Notes under the pieces: generated by a model
The model's database searches: none
What the model was told of the DNA's origin: nothing
Seen by the model: only the letters and a program-made list of their open reading frames with translations
Shown here: positions 16,487 to 25,600 of the stretch, piece after piece
Layout: each line of letters opens with the position of its first letter
Numbering within the stretch: position 1 is the first letter of the stretch
Translations under genes and position numbers: made by a program
Assembly (NCBI GenBank): GCA_964469505.1
Contig: CAYXZO010000027.1
Span: 1-32,330, forward strand
Direction of reading: 5' to 3'
From: CAYXZO01 sp964469505
GTDB lineage: Bacteria; Fidelibacterota; UBA8477; JABMPR01
DNA: 32,330 bases

Positions 16487-17260
16487 TTACACCTCACTTG
16501 TTTCAAAAGCGGCTTGCACTATGGAGGAGAACTGATCGGCCTTCAAGCTGGCGCCTCCTACTAAAGCCCCATCAATGTCCGGTTGCCGTAAGAGCTGCAC
16601 TGCATTGTGGGGTTTCACACTGCCGCCATACATAATGATCTGCTGCTCCGCAGTCTTTGGTCCCTTGTTCTCGGCCAACCAACCCCTAATGAGTTGGTGT
16701 ACTTCTTCTGCCTGCTCGGGAGTGGCGGTATGACCGGTACCGATGGCCCAAACGGGTTCATAGGCTATTAATAACGGAGTCATCTGTTCCGGGGTCAGGT
16801 CGTCCAGAGCAGCTGCGATTTGTCCCAAAACCACTTCCTTTGTGCGCCCGGCTTCCCGCTCATCCAGGGTTTCACCCACACACAGGATGGGTTTCAATTC
16901 ATAGCGCAAAGCCTGATGAACCTTGCGTTTTATGAACTCGTCGCTCTCACCGAACAGGTGACGCCTTTCAGAGTGCCCCAGGATAACATATTCGGCACCG
17001 CTCTCTTTGAGCATCGTGGCCGAAACTTCGCCAGTAAAAGCTCCCGCATCGGCGTCGTGCATATTCTGGGCACCCACCTTAATGGCCGAGTCCTTCACTA
17101 CGTCAAAAACCGTCCGCAACGCCAAAAATGGCGGGCATAAAATAACCGGCACCCCAGGGGTGTCAAGGAGTTTAGCCCGCAGCGTCCGGGCATAGCGCCC
17201 GGCTTCCGAAGGAGTGAAGTGCATTTTCCAGTTGCCTGCGATAATCTTGGGACGGGGCAT
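16487..17260 (-). CDS. tpiA: triosephosphate isomerase
   Basis: The 257-residue TIM-barrel enzyme interconverts dihydroxyacetone phosphate and glyceraldehyde 3-phosphate. Catalytic residues are all present: Lys12 in AGNWKMH, His96 in ILGHSERR and Glu168 in AYEPVWAIGTG. The phosphate loop YGGSVKPHNA and GALVGGASL complete the site. AAAAGGAG lies 6 nt before the ATG. The gene sits 3 bp after pgk and 2 bp before secG within the glycolysis block. Confidence 0.97.
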   Translation of the reverse strand: MPRPKIIAGNWKMHFTPSEAGRYARTLRAKLLDTPGVPVILCPPFLALRTVFDVVKDSAIKVGAQNMHDADAGAFTGEVSATMLKESGAEYVILGHSERRHLFGESDEFIKRKVHQALRYELKPILCVGETLDEREAGRTKEVVLGQIAAALDDLTPEQMTPLLIAYEPVWAIGTGHTATPEQAEEVHQLIRGWLAENKGPKTAEQQIIMYGGSVKPHNAVQLLRQPDIDGALVGGASLKADQFSSIVQAAFETSEV

Positions 17261-17263
17261 GGA

Positions 17264-18463
17264 TTACTCCTTTTGTAAAACTTCCAGGGCCGGCAGGCTT
17301 TTACCACTTAGCAATTCCAAAGAAGCTCCACCCCCGGTGGATACAAAACTGACCTTCTCGCTCAAGCCGAAATGTTTCAAGGCCGCGGCTGTGTCGCCAC
17401 CACCAACCAAGGTCAGAGCCCCGGCGGCTGTTAATTCCACCAGCGTATGGGCAATTTCCCGGCTACCAACGGCAAAAGGTTCTTTTTCGAACACCCCCAC
17501 CGGGCCATTCCAGAGCACCGTGCGGGCCGTTTGCAGAATCTCCTTGAAACGGGTCACAGTTTTAGGACCGATATCTAGTCCCATTTTACCGGTGGGAAAA
17601 TCACTACAGGTCACAACTTCAGCCTGTTCCGCATCCAGATCCTCCGCCGCCAGGCAATCCACCGGCAACACCAGTTTACCCTGCTCACCACCGTAGGTTT
17701 CCATCAGTTGAGCCGCCAGCTCGATTTTATCCTGCTCCACCAATGAATTGCCCACTTCATAGTTTAAGGGGGGTGCAGTCAAAAAGGTAAATGCCATCCC
17801 GCCCCCGATTAGTACACGGTCAGCTCTTTGGGCCAATCGTTGAATAAGCTCCAGTTTCCCAGAAACCTTAGCGCCACCCAGAATCACCACGAAGGGGCGC
17901 TCAGGTCGCTCCACTTTCTCCACCAGATATTCGACTTCACGCTGGATCAAAAAACCGGCCGCGCGTTCGGAGAAGTGTAAAGCCGCCCCTACGTTACTGG
18001 CGTGGGCTCGGTGAGCCGTGCCGAAAGCATCGTTAACATACACCTCCGCGAGCCGGGCCAGGCTTTCCGCAAATGTTGGATCATTAGCCGTTTCACCCGC
18101 GTGAAACCTCAAGTTCTCCAGCAACAACACCTCACCGGGTTTTAATTGATTAGCCAGAGCTTCGGTTTCAGCTCCAATGCAATCGGGGGCCATCTTCACC
18201 GGGCGTTCCAAAAGCTCCGCTAGTCGGACGGCCACGGGCTTCAGACTGAGTTCCTTTCGGAACTGGCCTTTGGGGCGGCCCAGATGGGAGGTCAGTACCA
18301 GGGCTGCTCCCTGCTCCAGCAGATGATTCAGGGTGGTTAACGAAGCCCTGATTCGGAAATCGTCGGTAATATTCCCGTCCTGGTCCAGGGGCACATTGTA
18401 GTCCACCCGCACCAAGACCCGCCGGTGCTTGACATTAAGTTCCTGGACACGACGTAACTGCAT
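17264..18463 (-). CDS. pgk: phosphoglycerate kinase
   Basis: The 399-residue two-domain enzyme transfers phosphate from 1,3-bisphosphoglycerate to ADP. RVLVRVDYNVP near the N-terminus (with Tyr where Phe is usual), TSHLGRPKG, LLENLRFHAGE and NDAFGTAHRAHAS form the substrate domain. ILGGAKVSGKLELI and the nucleotide loop GGGDTAAALKHFG form the C-terminal domain. The length is normal. The gap to fba is 6 bp and to tpiA 3 bp. The ribosome-binding site (GGGGA about 11 nt upstream) is weaker than those of its neighbours. Confidence 0.97.
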   Translation of the reverse strand: MQLRRVQELNVKHRRVLVRVDYNVPLDQDGNITDDFRIRASLTTLNHLLEQGAALVLTSHLGRPKGQFRKELSLKPVAVRLAELLERPVKMAPDCIGAETEALANQLKPGEVLLLENLRFHAGETANDPTFAESLARLAEVYVNDAFGTAHRAHASNVGAALHFSERAAGFLIQREVEYLVEKVERPERPFVVILGGAKVSGKLELIQRLAQRADRVLIGGGMAFTFLTAPPLNYEVGNSLVEQDKIELAAQLMETYGGEQGKLVLPVDCLAAEDLDAEQAEVVTCSDFPTGKMGLDIGPKTVTRFKEILQTARTVLWNGPVGVFEKEPFAVGSREIAHTLVELTAAGALTLVGGGDTAAALKHFGLSEKVSFVSTGGGASLELLSGKSLPALEVLQKE

Positions 18464-18469
18464 AAGGCA

Positions 18470-19657
18470 TTAATCCCCGGCTTCCTGTAACACTTCCTTA
18501 AGTGATTTATGGAGATCGAACTTGAAACGCTTTACATCGATCTTGGGCTCATGCCATACTCCATAATCACCGGCCATGATCAATTTCTGTAAATAGCTCT
18601 GAGTCAGAGCTTCCGTCGTCTTCCGATCATACCAGCGGATGTCGATTTTAGCGGCGTTTTCCCGCACTGCTCCCAAAAGCGCAGCCAGGAAAGTTTGGCG
18701 GTTTTCCGTATCGGTATTGATTTTAACAAAGCCGGCTCCGATTAAGCCTTGGATTTGCTCCCAATCGGTGCCCACAAAGTCCCGCCAAATGGATGCAAAG
18801 CGCGCCTCCATATCGCCCCCAATGGCCGCCAATTGTTCCAGGGCGTATTCTACCACCTGGGGATATAGCGTGGATGCACCATGAGCTACGAATACTGTCT
18901 CTGGTTGCATCTCATTGGCTATGGCCAATAGTTCGTGCGCTAGGGGAATGTTCAGTTTGACCTTGTGGCCCGGCTTGCCCTTGTTAGGCCCATGCTTGGT
19001 TCCAATGGTAGGCGCCACCATGAGGACTCCCGTTTCCTTCAGGAACACCCGAAATTCATCAGGATTAGTATAAGTCGAATATTCAGCCTGGGTGTCTTCA
19101 TCTTCCACACCGGCTAAAACTCCCAGCTCACCTTCCACGGAAACTCCTAGAGGATGGGCCATTTCCACCACTTCCCGGGTGTAGCCGATATTGTCTTCCA
19201 GAGGAGTAGGTCGCTGGGTTGCTTTATCGGTGCTGTTATCGGCCATGACGCTAGTTAGATAATACACCGCTCCTTGAACCACTTTGCGACCGGCTTCGTT
19301 TATGTAATCGCCATGGTCCAGATGGGTGGCAATTTTTACTGTACTGTGCCGTGCGCGATCTTCGACATAGGCGGCCGCCACTTCCAAGCCGCGGATGGGA
19401 TCTCCCTCGCCAAAGTGTTTGAGGGCACTGTTGGAAAAAGCCAATAGCCCAGAAGAACCTAAAATCTCAAAAGCTTCAAAAGCGGCATTAATGGTCTGAA
19501 AAGTAGTCATATTGAAGGCTGGCAGAGCATAGGGTTCGCCAGTCCGATTACCTTTACGCCCCTCTTTAGCCATAAGCAACAGGGCGTGAGCGCTGGTCAT
19601 CGAGGGCGGAAAGCGACGTTCCTGGTTCAATTTAGGAGGACGACTATAATACTTCAT
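18470..19657 (-). CDS. fba: class II (zinc) fructose-bisphosphate aldolase
   Basis: The 395-residue TIM-barrel enzyme cleaves fructose 1,6-bisphosphate. HLDHG gives the catalytic Asp114 and zinc ligand His115; EGELG (175-179), GTKHG with His222 and AHGAS with His259 give the remaining metal sites, and KINTDTE (313-319) the substrate loop. All key residues are retained. It is about 40-90 residues longer than the common forms, with a longer N-terminus and a bulky region near 280-300, so it belongs to a less common subgroup. AAAGGAG lies 8 nt before the ATG. It opens the fba-pgk-tpiA-secG block and follows comF by 5 bp. Confidence 0.94.
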   Translation of the reverse strand: MKYYSRPPKLNQERRFPPSMTSAHALLLMAKEGRKGNRTGEPYALPAFNMTTFQTINAAFEAFEILGSSGLLAFSNSALKHFGEGDPIRGLEVAAAYVEDRARHSTVKIATHLDHGDYINEAGRKVVQGAVYYLTSVMADNSTDKATQRPTPLEDNIGYTREVVEMAHPLGVSVEGELGVLAGVEDEDTQAEYSTYTNPDEFRVFLKETGVLMVAPTIGTKHGPNKGKPGHKVKLNIPLAHELLAIANEMQPETVFVAHGASTLYPQVVEYALEQLAAIGGDMEARFASIWRDFVGTDWEQIQGLIGAGFVKINTDTENRQTFLAALLGAVRENAAKIDIRWYDRKTTEALTQSYLQKLIMAGDYGVWHEPKIDVKRFKFDLHKSLKEVLQEAGD

Positions 19658-19662
19658 TTACT

Positions 19663-20448
19663 TCACTCCTTTCCTTTTGAGGCCCACCCAGTTGGGCTGA
19701 CCTCTGACAGGTATGATAGGCTTTCTGAGTTCTCTTCCAAGGGTTGTAGTGGCGGAGTTGCCAGGGCCATTAAAAACACCACTTTCGCCCCTGCAGCTTT
19801 GAGAGGAAGGGCGCAAGCCTCAGCAGTGGCGCCTGTGGTCACCACATCATCCAGCAACAGAATTCGTCTACCCGCCAGGTTTACCCTGTTCTGCACTACA
19901 AAAGCACCCGCCACATTGGTCTTTCTTTCCTGGGCACTCAGGTTTGTCTGAGACTGGGTGTATCGCTTTCGCCGGAGCAAGTGTGGTTCATAGCGTAGTT
20001 TCATTACGCGGGCCAGGAATTGCGCCAAAGAGGCCACCTGGTTGTAGCCCCGCTCCCGTTGCTTGCGGGGATGTAGAGGTACCGGTAAAACCGTATCTAT
20101 TTCCCACTGCTTTAATTTTTCTTTTACAGAGCCGAAATGTGGCTCCACCAGGCGGCGGGCCATAGTGGGACGAGCGGCATATTTCAAAGCGTGAATCAGC
20201 TGTTGTACCAGCTCATCAAAGGCGTAAAGGTAAAAAATACCATCCAGAGGCGATGATTCCTTCCCCAGCCGTACTTCTCGCTCTAAGCCCTGGAACGGCA
20301 GCGCTCGCAGGCAAGGATCACAAACCAAAACCACCCCTGGGGGTAAACGAGTGCCACATACCTCACACAGAGGCGGGAAAAGCAAGTCCTCCAATCCGTG
20401 AAATAGATCTGCAGCAAAACGAGGAATTAAATTCAGGACAAAGGTCAT
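19663..20448 (-). CDS. ComF family phosphoribosyltransferase-like protein
   Basis: The 261-residue protein pairs an N-terminal zinc-ribbon (CEVCG and CDPC, residues about 28-49) with a type I phosphoribosyltransferase-like domain ending in RRILLLDDVVTTGATA, the PRPP loop. VLPVPLHPRKQRERGYNQ is the ComF core motif. ComF is needed for DNA uptake in transformable bacteria, but homologues occur widely and here no other competence gene is seen. The ATG at 20448 was chosen over the longer frame because it overlaps the kinase stop as ATGA and matches the family N-terminus. Confidence 0.9.
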   Translation of the reverse strand: MTFVLNLIPRFAADLFHGLEDLLFPPLCEVCGTRLPPGVVLVCDPCLRALPFQGLEREVRLGKESSPLDGIFYLYAFDELVQQLIHALKYAARPTMARRLVEPHFGSVKEKLKQWEIDTVLPVPLHPRKQRERGYNQVASLAQFLARVMKLRYEPHLLRRKRYTQSQTNLSAQERKTNVAGAFVVQNRVNLAGRRILLLDDVVTTGATAEACALPLKAAGAKVVFLMALATPPLQPLEENSESLSYLSEVSPTGWASKGKE

Positions 20449-21338
20449 ACCTGAATCAGGGCAGCCGCTCCGATCAGGGGTGCACCATCTCCCAGACTGG
20501 CGGGGACGATGGTCAGATCCCGTTGAGAGGACCACAGGGTGGGGCGAACCACTTCCTCCATCCGGGGAGCAAACCATTCAAAAGCGCCCCGCATTGCGCC
20601 ACCAATCACCACGATGGCCGGATCCAGCATCTTCATAACGTGCACGATGGCCGTACCCACGGCCTCTCCAAAACGAGCCCAGGTGGCCCGGGCGGCCTCA
20701 TCACCGGCGGCAGCTCTCGTGCTGATTTCAACCGGGGCACAGTATTCGCCGGTCAATTGCTGGTAGAGCCGACTTACACCCGCGGCAGACACGAAATCCT
20801 CATAGGTTCCTTCCAGGTACGGTGCATGGCCGTATTCGGTGGCCGCGCCGTGGGCGCCATCCAGAATCCGCCCACCCCACACGAAACCGTGGCCGAAACC
20901 GGTTCCTAACGTCATTCCGTAGACTGGATCCAAACCTTTGCCGGCACCGTACAGCGCTTCGCCCAGAACGAAAAGATTGGCGTCGTTGTTCATTCTAACC
21001 GGCACCTGGAAGTAACGTTGCACTTCGGCTACCAGGGGAAACCCGTGGAGAAAAGGTAAATGCGGTGTTTCCAGCACCACTTCCCGCCGGGCATCCAGGG
21101 GACCGGGACAACCTAACCCTACTCCAAGCAAGATTCCCTGGGCCTGTGTGGCTAAAGAACGGATAACTTTGGCAATATCTCGAGCAAAGTCTTTACCGCT
21201 GGAATAATCAGCAACCCTTAAAGTCAGCTGCTGGGGGAATAGCTCACCATTATTATCCACTAGACCGATCCGAACCTTGGTACCCCCAATATCAACCCCG
21301 GCACGCCAGGTGGTTTCTTTAGTTTTTATTTCAGCCAT
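20445..21338 (-). CDS. ROK family sugar kinase (probable glucokinase) lacking the zinc cysteines
   Basis: The protein has about 297 residues. AGVDIGGTKVRIGLVD is the ATP phosphate loop, GVGLGCPGPLD the second motif, NNDANLFVLGE supplies the catalytic Asp, and MTLGTGFGHGFVWGG follows. EYGHAPYLEG keeps the conserved His after the GEYGH-type position, but the CxCGxxGC zinc motif normally found next is absent and replaced by YLEGTYEDFVS. The fold should still bind a hexose and ATP. The frame extends 9 nt upstream to a TTG; I prefer the ATG at 21338. With the aldolase, PGK and TPI genes downstream it plausibly feeds glycolysis; the sugar is not proven. Confidence 0.85.
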   Translation of the reverse strand: MAEIKTKETTWRAGVDIGGTKVRIGLVDNNGELFPQQLTLRVADYSSGKDFARDIAKVIRSLATQAQGILLGVGLGCPGPLDARREVVLETPHLPFLHGFPLVAEVQRYFQVPVRMNNDANLFVLGEALYGAGKGLDPVYGMTLGTGFGHGFVWGGRILDGAHGAATEYGHAPYLEGTYEDFVSAAGVSRLYQQLTGEYCAPVEISTRAAAGDEAARATWARFGEAVGTAIVHVMKMLDPAIVVIGGAMRGAFEWFAPRMEEVVRPTLWSSQRDLTIVPASLGDGAPLIGAAALIQV

Positions 21339-22666
21339 CGGCGCCAATCAGGATCGTGAATTTCATCCTCAGCGGTAGAATGCACTAACCGATAGTCGCC
21401 GTAGCCTGTACGGTCGACAAAAATAAACTGAACGCCTCCCTGAACTTTGGAATAATACCAAATCTCCCAAGGCTTTTCATCAATGGAGCTAACGTGCCTT
21501 TCAATATAGTACGGGACGTTATACTTCAGCAGAACCCGTCCCCGGTCGGTGGCCCATCCGGGAGTGTTGGCAGTACTGAAATCGCGCTCGGCGGCTTTTA
21601 CCCGCGCTAAAAAGTTTTCTAAAAATTCGTTGCGTTCCGTGGCAGGATCGGGATCGTGGGAGCGCCAGAACTGGCGCATCACGGCCTGCTTCCCTTGTTT
21701 GTCCGAGTTTTTAAACGCCTTGCGCTCCTTAGCAGTCATAAGAAACTTGACCATTTTGAACTGGTCTTCCAGGGAATAACCCATCAGCTCTACCATGGGG
21801 GCCAAACCTCTGCCTGAAGTTGTAGTCGGCGGGCGATAAACATAAAAATTCTTAGTGGTTTCAGCTTTTTGCCCCGTGGAAGTATCCGTAACCCGAATGC
21901 CGAAAATATAGATGCCCGCCTGTAGGCCCCGGGTGTTAAACCCTTCCCACTGGACCGCAGATGTCCCTGGCGTCTGTTTTTCCTCGGGAGGGAAGTTCAC
22001 CACCGTATCACCCCCAAGGTTCTGGATCCAGCGTTCCAGGAGGAAATGACTCTTGGGTGACAGGTTGTAGATTTCCAAAAAATAGTAAGCCAGGGGAGAG
22101 GCATTGGAGAAAACTCCATCAGCCACGGGAACCACGTCATAGCCGTAACGCGTGAACTCGTTGGGATTTTTAGTGGGGACAATGGTTCCCGCCAGGGTAA
22201 GATCGGAAAGGCACAGCTGCTGATCGGGGAAAGCTTTCAGCTGCACAAGTTCTTCCAGGTGTTGCCGTCGATTGCCTTTTACATCCACCACGTCCACGTA
22301 AAGGGTATAATCCCCGGCCAGGGCCACAAATCGAGAAATATCAGGGATTTTTTTGCCTTGCTTCAGATCCTCAAAACTGTTGATACGGTAAATGTGGGTC
22401 CAGCGGTCAGGACCATATTTCACCGTATCTCCCCGCAGAAGGGCTACCTGGAAGACTACCCGGGCGGTCAAACCTTCTTCCGCTTGGGTGAAAGTCAAGC
22501 GGGACCGGGGTACTAAAAGGTAAACATCCAGAACCACCCCACCTACAGCCTGGTAACGGGCATAGTCCAAACTCACCCCCAGATCTGCCTCTTTCTGCTC
22601 GGCAAAAACGAGGCTCTGGAGTAAAAGTATGCCCAGCAGAAATTTAAGTAAGTTGGACCGAGACAA
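21326..22666 (-). CDS. GWxTD domain-containing exported protein
   Basis: The 446-residue protein begins with a signal peptide (SNLLKFLLGILLLQSLVFA). A beta-rich N-terminal half follows, with segments such as VYLLVPRSRLTF and YTLYVDVVDVKGNR that look like an Ig-like or extracellular sandwich. The C-terminal half holds the GWxTD region: FLTAKERKAFKN, RDFSTANTPGWATDRGRV and WEIWYYSKVQGGVQFIFVDRTGYGDYRLVHST. The family is common in Bacteroidota, Calditrichota and Gemmatimonadota and its function is unknown. I chose the TTG start at 22666, with AGGGGG about 9 nt upstream, because a longer frame overlaps smc by 191 bp. A 23-bp overlap with smc remains. Confidence 0.82.
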   Translation of the reverse strand: MSRSNLLKFLLGILLLQSLVFAEQKEADLGVSLDYARYQAVGGVVLDVYLLVPRSRLTFTQAEEGLTARVVFQVALLRGDTVKYGPDRWTHIYRINSFEDLKQGKKIPDISRFVALAGDYTLYVDVVDVKGNRRQHLEELVQLKAFPDQQLCLSDLTLAGTIVPTKNPNEFTRYGYDVVPVADGVFSNASPLAYYFLEIYNLSPKSHFLLERWIQNLGGDTVVNFPPEEKQTPGTSAVQWEGFNTRGLQAGIYIFGIRVTDTSTGQKAETTKNFYVYRPPTTTSGRGLAPMVELMGYSLEDQFKMVKFLMTAKERKAFKNSDKQGKQAVMRQFWRSHDPDPATERNEFLENFLARVKAAERDFSTANTPGWATDRGRVLLKYNVPYYIERHVSSIDEKPWEIWYYSKVQGGVQFIFVDRTGYGDYRLVHSTAEDEIHDPDWRRWLK

Positions 22667-25600
22667 GTTTTGATACCCCCTCTTCCTCCATGGTAACACC
22701 GTATAAATATTTAGCTGCTTCCATAGTGATTTTGTTATGGGTGATGACCAAAAATTGTGTCTTTTTAGAAAGGCTTTCCAGCATGCGGGTAAATTTACGG
22801 ATATTGTGATCGTCCAGGGGGGCATCAATCTCATCCAACACGCAATAAGGGGAAGGTTTCACCTGATAGATGGCAAACAACAGAGCGATGGCCGTTAAGG
22901 CTTTTTCGCCACTGGAAAGCATGCGCAAATTCCGGGGATTTTTGCCCTTGGGTGTAGCTCGAATGACGATATCGCTATCCAACGGATTTTCCGGATCCGC
23001 AAGTTCCAATTGGGCATCTCCACCATCGAACAGCATCTGGAAAGTGACCTTGAAATATTCCTGAATTTGCTGAAAAACCTCCTTGAAACGCTTGCGAGCC
23101 AGGCGGTCCAGCTTATGGATGGTTTCCTGCAAACTGGCTTTGGCTTCCAGCAAATCGGCTTGCTGTTCTTGCAAGAACCGCAATCGGCTATTTTCTTCTT
23201 CATATTCCTGCTCGACTGCCTGGTTAATGGGCCCCAGGCGCTCGATGAATCTTTCGTTACGAGCAATCCGCTGGCGCAGCGCTTCCTCATCGGGTGGTTC
23301 TGCAAAAGTAGCAGGGACTTCCAATTCAACCTGATATCTCTCGGCAATTCTGGCCCGTAGGTGTTTTTCTTGCTCTAAAATTTCAGTTTTTCTGACTTCC
23401 AGCTCTCGCAGCTTTTCCAGCAGTTCTTCCCGACGAGCCCCTTTCTCCCGGAGCTCTTTCTCCAGTAGTTCAACTTTCTTTTTCCGTTCCTGCAACTGGG
23501 CGTCAAAATTCTGGAGGAGATTCTCCGTTTCCTGCCGTTGATGTAACACATCCTTGCGTTGACGTTCCAACTCTTCCCGCCGGTGATGATTGGCAGCCAG
23601 AATCTCCTTTTGTTGCTGTCGTTCCTTTTCCAGGGTCTCCTGGCGCTGAGCGACTTCCTCCAGAGTTTGCTCGAGGTTCTTTAGGCGGGTCTCCAACTGT
23701 ACTTTAGCGTTCTCCAAGGTTACTACCTGAATTCGAGCATTTTGCACTTTTTCCGCAATTTGGTCACGGCGAGTGGCTTCGGACTGGTTGCGCACGGTAA
23801 GGGAATCCAGTTCCGATTTAAGTTCCTCCTGCTGCTGCAGCAGTTCTTTCAAGCGCGGGGCTAGTTTAGACCGAGCTGCTTGCTTTTGCTCTAATTCGGC
23901 CTGTAATTGAGCTTCTTCAGCCTTCAGTGTCTCAAGTTCAGTTTCCAGGTTAGCTAGATTGAACCGGGCCCGGCTGCTCTGCCGCTCCTTCTCCTGGAGG
24001 TTTTGACGCTGATTTTCCCGCTCAGCCCGCAGGCGTCGCAGCTCACGCTCTTCCCGCCCTACCGTCTCGTACAATTGTTGAAGTTCGGCGGTGGCTTTAT
24101 TCTGCTCATCAACCAGTTTTTGATAGCGTTTGCGCAAACGCGCCAAACGGTCGCGCCGCCCTACCAGTGTTTCCTGAGAATCGGAACTACCCCCCTGGAG
24201 CCAACCGGCGGCTGACCAAAGACGTCCGTCAAGACTAACTACCAGGCCATGTGAAGGCTGAAAATCCTGGGGTGGACTTTCCTGCGCTAACCAGACATCG
24301 TGAAACAGATGGGCCACTAGGGGTTGGTAAGGAGGGGCTACTGACACTGCGTCCTGTAGAGGAGTAGCAGACTTCCAGGGAGCCGGTTCCGTCGGGTGGG
24401 GGGCCAAGCGAGCTACGGCTTCCAAGGGCAGAAAGGTGGCTCGGCCCCGGCCGCTTTTTTGAAGGTGTTCAATGGCCTCTAAAGCGGCTTTTCGATCTTT
24501 GGTTACAATCAGCTGTGCCAAATCACCCAGGGCCGCTTGGACTGCCGGAGCTAGTTTATCATCAACCTGAATCAGATCGGCTACGGTTCCCAGCACGCCG
24601 GTGAATTTGGAGGTACTTTGGAGAATTTCCCGTACACCGGGACTGTAACCCTCACCGCTCTCCAGAACCTCTTCGTAAAATGAAATCCGACTCTCCAGGC
24701 TGGCTCGTTCGCCCCGCATTTCGGCCAACTTTTCCCGAACGGCGGTCAGGCGCTCCTGGTCCTCCCGCAACTTATTTTCCGCTTCCGTCAGCCGCTCTTC
24801 CACCATTTTGAGATCTTGCTGGGCTTGAGTGACCGAGGAGCTAGTACTACCCAATTCAGTTTGCCAGCGACCGCTCTGTTCAATTAAAAGCCCTCGTTTA
24901 GACTGAAGCCGTTGGAGCTGCTGGTGAATGTTTTCCAGGGAAGCCTTTAGCGCTCCATCTTGGTTTCGCAAGCGGTTGATTTCATTAAGCAGTTGTAGGT
25001 GTTTTTTACTGGTCTCCTCGTGTTGTTTACGGGTCTGGGCATAGGTCTCCGTGACCTGGGCCAATTCCCGGCGAACTTGGTCGGCGGCCTGTTTAGCCTG
25101 TTCCAGCTGTGGAGAAAGATGCTGGAGCTCATTTTCCAGGCTCCCTTTAGCAGCTTGAACCGTCCGCTGACGTTCCAGGAGGGTTTGTTCTTCCACTTTG
25201 ATTTTATCCAGGGTAGCCGCTGCCTGGTTCATTTTTTCTTCCGCCAGCAGTAGGCCCTTTTCCAGCTCTTGCTCTTCGTTGCGCCGAGTTTCCAGTTTTT
25301 TGTAAGCCTCGTCCCGTTCTTCCCGGGCTTGATCCAGTTGGAACCGCGCTTGCTGGACCTGTCGTTCCAGCTCTTGGACTTCCTGCTTACTCAGCGAGAG
25401 GTCAGAATTCAACCGACGCAGCTCAAACTCCAGCGGTTCCCGCTCCTGCCGGATTTGATACAGTTGCCACTTGGCCAGTAGGAGCTCATCTTCTCGCAGC
25501 TGCTCGTGAACTTTGGCGAAGCGTTTGTAGCGCGATAGCTGGCGTTTGAGGGAGCGAACCTTTTTCTCCACTTCCAGGATTATATCCTGCACCCGCGCCA

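Noticed and set aside
19663..20448. Natural competence locus
   Set aside because: ComF-like proteins occur in many non-competent bacteria, and no ComE, ComEC or pilus gene is in the window.
20449..20577. 43-residue extension of the ComF protein
   Set aside because: It overlaps the ROK kinase gene in another frame; the ATGA junction at 20445-20448 gives a family-type N-terminus.
22667..22834. 56-residue N-terminal extension of the GWxTD protein
   Set aside because: It lies wholly inside the smc reading frame, shows no signal peptide until residue 57, and a plausible TTG with an AGGGGG site exists at 22666.
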